Positions 60,889-64,000 of a stretch of DNA of 64,000 nt are shown here, one piece after another. Origin of the DNA: Caballeronia sp. GAFFF1 (GTDB lineage Bacteria > Pseudomonadota > Gammaproteobacteria > Burkholderiales > Burkholderiaceae); the NCBI RefSeq assembly GCF_023630705.1, contig NZ_JALQEM010000037.1:212215-276214 (forward strand), given 5' to 3'. Positions within the stretch are counted from its first letter, which is position 1. Each line of letters begins with the position of its first letter. The translations under genes were made by a program, and so were the position numbers. Under the pieces are notes generated by a model that worked only from the letters and a program-made list of their open reading frames with translations, was not told the DNA's origin and did not search any database.

Positions 60889-61785
60889 ATGTTTCGTGGT
60901 CTAGCTGCCTTTCCGTTGACTCCTATGAACGAAGACAGCATCGACGAGGCGGCATTCGTCCGGCTGGTACGACGGCTCGCGGCTGCACGGGTAAACTGCA
61001 TCGGCGCGCTGGGATCGACAGGAAGTTACGCCTATCTGACTCGGGCTGAACGAGCGCGAGTAGCGGAGATTGCCGTCCAGAATGCCGAGGGCATCCCGGT
61101 CATCGTTGGAATCGGTGCGCTGCGTACACGAGATGTCATACAGCTAGCGGAAGACGCTCAGCGGGCCGGCGCGGGCGGTGTTCTCCTGGCGCCGGTCTCA
61201 TATCAGAAGCTCACAGATGATGAGGTCTACGGCTTGTATGAGGCGGTGACACGATCGCTTTCCGTGCCGCTATGCGTTTACGACAATCCAGGGACAACAA
61301 ACTTCAGCTTCAGCGACGAACTGCATGGTCGCATTGCGCAACTACCACGTGTGCTTTCTATTAAGATCCCAGGTGTTCCCGGCAACCCTGCTGACGCAAA
61401 GGACCGTGTCTATGCCCTGCGAGAACGAATTCCCCAGAGCGTGAGCATTGGGGTGAGTGGAGACGCTCACGCGGCTGCAGGGTTGAACGCCGGATGCGAT
61501 GGATGGTATTCCGTCTTGGCCGGACTGTTCCCCAAGACTTGTATGTCGCTTACTAGCGCTGCGCTCTCGGGTAATTCCGAGTTAGCTTCTCAGCTTTCCG
61601 CGCGACTTGAGCCATTGTGGGAAATGTTTCGACGATTCAACGGCAGCATCAGAGTCGTTGCAACTGCGGCTGTGTTACTGGGGTTGGCTTCCGAGCCCAA
61701 TCTCCCGCTACCAATGCGTGGCCTGGACACAGGCGCTGCTAGGGAGCTTCGTGAAATACTTCGACAACTGGAGTTGCGAGAATAA
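60889..61785 (+). CDS. DHDPS/NAL-family lyase or synthase, substrate unknown
   Basis: 298 residues with SD AGGAGA. Pyruvate-dependent aldolase fold: Schiff-base Lys159 in VLSIKIPGV, Tyr131 in CVYDNPGTT, and GSTGSY at 42-47. The Arg of PGRT that defines DapA is Thr here (NPGTT), and the paired Tyr loop is APVSYQKLTDDEV. It therefore should not use aspartate semialdehyde in the same way. It could cleave or form another 2-keto acid adduct. It follows the dapA-type gene by 178 bp on the same strand and precedes a LysR gene. Confidence 0.82.
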   Translation: MFRGLAAFPLTPMNEDSIDEAAFVRLVRRLAAARVNCIGALGSTGSYAYLTRAERARVAEIAVQNAEGIPVIVGIGALRTRDVIQLAEDAQRAGAGGVLLAPVSYQKLTDDEVYGLYEAVTRSLSVPLCVYDNPGTTNFSFSDELHGRIAQLPRVLSIKIPGVPGNPADAKDRVYALRERIPQSVSIGVSGDAHAAAGLNAGCDGWYSVLAGLFPKTCMSLTSAALSGNSELASQLSARLEPLWEMFRRFNGSIRVVATAAVLLGLASEPNLPLPMRGLDTGAARELREILRQLELRE

Positions 61786-61929
61786 CACCTCGCAAGGTTG
61801 AGGGGAAAATGTCATCCGATTCACGGGCAAGCCAATAAGCCGACTCGCTCAAGGAGAACTATGCCGCTCGGCAATTCGCCTTAATGGGAACATTAAACCA
61901 AGCCTTCGACGACTCCGACCACTATCAAG

Positions 61930-62820
61930 TTGAACGAAGCCCCCTTCCAACATACACCGCGGATCGTACCTTCGCTTCAAGCCCTTCGATGTTTCGAAGC
62001 GGCCGCCCGCGAAGAAAGCTTTAGTCGCGCCGCTCTATCACTTCATCTAACGCATGGAGCCGTTAGTCGTGCGATTCGCCTTCTCGAGGTGGAGCTTGGC
62101 GTAAGTTTGTTCGAGCGGCGCAACAGAGGTGTCTTCCTCACGCCCGAAGGGAAGAAACTGTTCTACGCCGTTCGCCAAGGTTTTGACTTGATTGGCTCCG
62201 CGTGCCGTGACCTTCGCGAACATGCAGGGCGGTCCTCCCTCACTCTTTCTTGCGAGCCGACGCTGTTGATGCGCTGGCTAATCCCGAACTTGCCCGGGAT
62301 ACAGGGGGCTTTCCCGCACCTCGATCTGCGACTAGTCGCCGCATCCGGAGCTGCTCTCGGGAGCGGGATCGACATGGCGATACGAAGAAACGACGTGTTG
62401 TGGCCCGCGGAAGCACAGGCAACTTTCCTCTTTCCAGAGAGGGTGGGGCCTGTCTGCCGAGCGGACCTGGTCGACGAATTCTTCGAGATTTCAGGGACCC
62501 GCGTAAGCATCCGGGAGTCCGCGGTGCTCCTCCACACAAAGACGCGTCTGGACGCTTGGCAGACATGGAGCGAGCTGACAGGTGCTTCCTTGACAGGGTG
62601 CACATCGAAGACGTTCGAACACTTCTATTTTAGTCTACAGGCTGCGGCGGCCGGCGTTGGAGCAGCAATCGGGCCGTGGCAACTCGTACGAGCCGAAATT
62701 GAAAGCGGTATGTTGGCAGCCCCGATGGGCTTCGCCGAGGATGGCTCCGGCTATTACCTGCTCTCGACTGAGATCGTCGAGAACAGTCTTATCCGTAAGC
62801 GGCCAGCGAACCCGTCTTGA
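61930..62820 (+). pseudogene. GcvA-type LysR regulator, 3' end replaced by IS66
   Basis: The protein starts at a TTG (no upstream in-frame ATG) and has 296 residues. HTH at about 15-75: LQALRCFEAAAREESFSRAA, LHLTHGAVSRAIRLLEVELG, followed by SLFERRNRGVFLTPEG. GcvA-like substrate domain to about residue 288. The last eight codons (RKRPANPS) come from the IS66 end that starts at 62795, so the native C-terminus is lost. LysR proteins of this type usually have about 300-310 residues and end in a helix missing here. It may retain partial function. It would have regulated the preceding lyase genes. Confidence 0.75.
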
Positions 62821-64000
62821 CGAACGATGGATTACTCGACGGGCGCGAGAGGCTGCCAGTTATGCGGCAGCAAGGTTGCGATGTCGCTTGCTTTGTGGGC
62901 CGGCAGGCGGGTCAGGATGTCCTTGAGGTATGCATGAGGTTCGTGCCCGTTGAGTTGCGCCGATCGGAGGAGGCTCATGATCGCAGCGGCGCGTTGGCCA
63001 GCGCGCAGCGACCCTGCGAACAACCAGTTGGACCTGCCGATGGCCCATGGACGTATCTGATTTTCAGCCCAATTGTTGTCGATTGGTACATGCCCGTCTT
63101 CGAGATAACGCGTGAGCGCTTGCCAGCGCTTTAGGCTGTAATCCAAAGCCTTAGCAATGGCGGAGCCGTCGGATACGAGTTTGCGCTGCGTAGCCAACCA
63201 CTCGTAAAGCGCGTCGCTTACTGGCTTGGCCCGGCTCTGCCGAAGCCGGTGGCGGGCATCAGCATCGAGATTCGCGGCATCCCGCTCGATGGCATAGAGC
63301 TCAGTGAAGAATGGTAGCGCTTGCCCAGCGAGCTGGCTGCTGTGATTGGCGTGCAGCTCGAAGAATTTGCGCCTCGCGTGAGCTGCGCAGCCAATCTCGG
63401 TGACGCCCTGAAGGAACGAGGCCTTGTAACCGCCGTAGTCGTCACATACCAGCTTGCCGTGCCAGCCGGTCAAGAAGGTGCGGGCATGCTCGCCGGCTCG
63501 GCTGCCGGCGAAGTCGTACACCACCGCGCGAAGGTTGCTGAACTGCGTAGGCGTATACGCCCACAAATAAGCCCGATGCGTCTTCCCCTTACCGGGGCTA
63601 AGCATTTGCACCGGGGTCTCGTCCGCGTGCAACACGCCTTCCTTCAAGATCTCTCGATGGAGGGCATCGACCAATGGCTGCAACTGCGCGCCGCAGATGC
63701 CCACCCACGCGCCTAGCGTAGATCTCGGTATCGCCAGGCCCGCACGCGCAAAGATCTGCTCCTGGCGATATAGGGGCAGGTGATCTGCAAATTTGTTGAC
63801 GAGGACCGATGCCAGAAGTCCGGTGGTTGGGATGCCCTTATCGATGACGTGCGAGGGTACGGGTGCCTGGATGAGCGTCTCACAGTTACGACATACCCAT
63901 TTGCCGCGAATGTGCCGCTCCACTGCGTATTCCACGCAAACCGAGCAGCCGTTCCACGGCAAAGCGAGCAGACTTTCCACGTGAAGCCGAGCGAAGATTC
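62795..64000 (-). mobile_element. IS66-family element, left end; continues beyond window
   Basis: Begins with GTAAGCGGCCAGCG at 62795, the GTAAGCG-type terminal repeat of IS66 elements, located inside the lysR reading frame. The transposase gene fills the rest of the window on the minus strand. The right end and any 8-bp target duplication lie outside. Confidence 0.8.
62832..64000 (-). CDS. tnpC: IS66 transposase (TnpC), N-terminus outside window
   Basis: At least 382 residues are visible. Zinc-finger-like segment RGKWVCRNCETLIQAPVP, then LYRQEQIFARAGLAIPRSTL. DDE core with VLHADETPVQML, GKLVCDDYGGYKASF and the Glu in IDNNWAENQIRPWAIGRSNW. C-terminal SLLRSAQLNGHEPHAYLKDI is the IS66 C-domain. 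A GTG near 63980 opens the visible frame, but the family has about 510 residues, so the true start is probably to the right of 64000. The sequence just before RGKWVC departs from the family, so a local defect is possible. TnpA/TnpB are not in the window. Confidence 0.88.
   Translation of the reverse strand, partial: IFARLHVESLLALPWNGCSVCVEYAVERHIRGKWVCRNCETLIQAPVPSHVIDKGIPTTGLLASVLVNKFADHLPLYRQEQIFARAGLAIPRSTLGAWVGICGAQLQPLVDALHREILKEGVLHADETPVQMLSPGKGKTHRAYLWAYTPTQFSNLRAVVYDFAGSRAGEHARTFLTGWHGKLVCDDYGGYKASFLQGVTEIGCAAHARRKFFELHANHSSQLAGQALPFFTELYAIERDAANLDADARHRLRQSRAKPVSDALYEWLATQRKLVSDGSAIAKALDYSLKRWQALTRYLEDGHVPIDNNWAENQIRPWAIGRSNWLFAGSLRAGQRAAAIMSLLRSAQLNGHEPHAYLKDILTRLPAHKASDIATLLPHNWQPLAPVE

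Noticed and set aside
1..64000. CRISPR arrays, tRNA or rRNA genes
   Set aside because: No regularly spaced direct repeats with unique spacers and no recognisable tRNA or rRNA sequence were found by reading; the only tandem array is the spacer-less 10-bp repeat at 5841.

Overview
The window looks like accessory DNA from a beta-proteobacterium of the Burkholderiaceae (Paraburkholderia/Caballeronia-like). GC content is high. The genes include a Porin_4-type porin, several LysR/AraC/GntR/Lrp regulators each beside a small catabolic operon, H-NS-like proteins with the YRDP..G..WSG..RAP motif, and IS66, ISNCY and IS3 elements. No ribosomal, tRNA or core replication genes were seen, so a second chromosome or megaplasmid is likely. 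All functional calls come from reading the sequence and knowledge of families; no database search was run.

Layout. 1-1441 is a recombination scar. It holds a LigD fragment, a frameshifted cation/proton antiporter fragment, and an Lrp/AsnC gene whose two halves lie on opposite strands. 1566-3971 is a promoter with a palindrome, an aromatic amino acid ammonia-lyase and a GntR regulator. 4505-6086 is decayed: a tannase-family pseudogene, a seven-unit 10-bp tandem repeat and an IS3 remnant. 6538-8510 is a divergent XRE/MmyB regulator and an MDR dehydrogenase. 8656-12558 looks like a D-arginine (dauA/dauB/dauR) catabolic cluster with a binding protein. 12910-13802 is a RES/Xre toxin-antitoxin pair. 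14018-17297 is a LysR, class II aldolase and MFS symporter unit. 17909-19505 pairs a tyrosine recombinase lacking most catalytic residues with a frameshifted HTH + nucleoside deoxyribosyltransferase-like gene. 19786-28001 is a chemotaxis and signalling stretch: two chemoreceptors, CheV, a Crp/Fnr regulator and a double-domain H-NS protein.

28682-42992 carries an AraC/FabF divergent pair, an ABM monooxygenase, a porin, an SMP-30 lactonase, an alpha/beta hydrolase, an amidohydrolase, a complete ribose-type ABC importer and a TetR regulator. A 66-bp promoter/operator block occurs in front of both the hydrolase and the ABC operon, which suggests one TetR-controlled import and degradation regulon. 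43724-47817 resembles a carnitine-type pathway (3-hydroxyacyl-CoA/carnitine dehydrogenase family, AraC, beta-keto acid cleavage enzyme, and an SDR broken by one missing base). 48651-50231 is a long-form isocitrate lyase.

50539-53886 holds two ParE-type toxin-antitoxin pairs and an ISNCY insertion. 54284-62794 is the most coherent candidate for an undescribed system. Aspartase, Lrp, a non-phosphorylating aldehyde dehydrogenase and a translationally coupled homoserine dehydrogenase face a dapA paralogue, a second DHDPS-family aldolase/lyase and a LysR. The chemistry fits homoserine -> aspartate semialdehyde -> aspartate -> fumarate + ammonia. An IS66 element has inserted in the end of that LysR gene and runs off the right edge.
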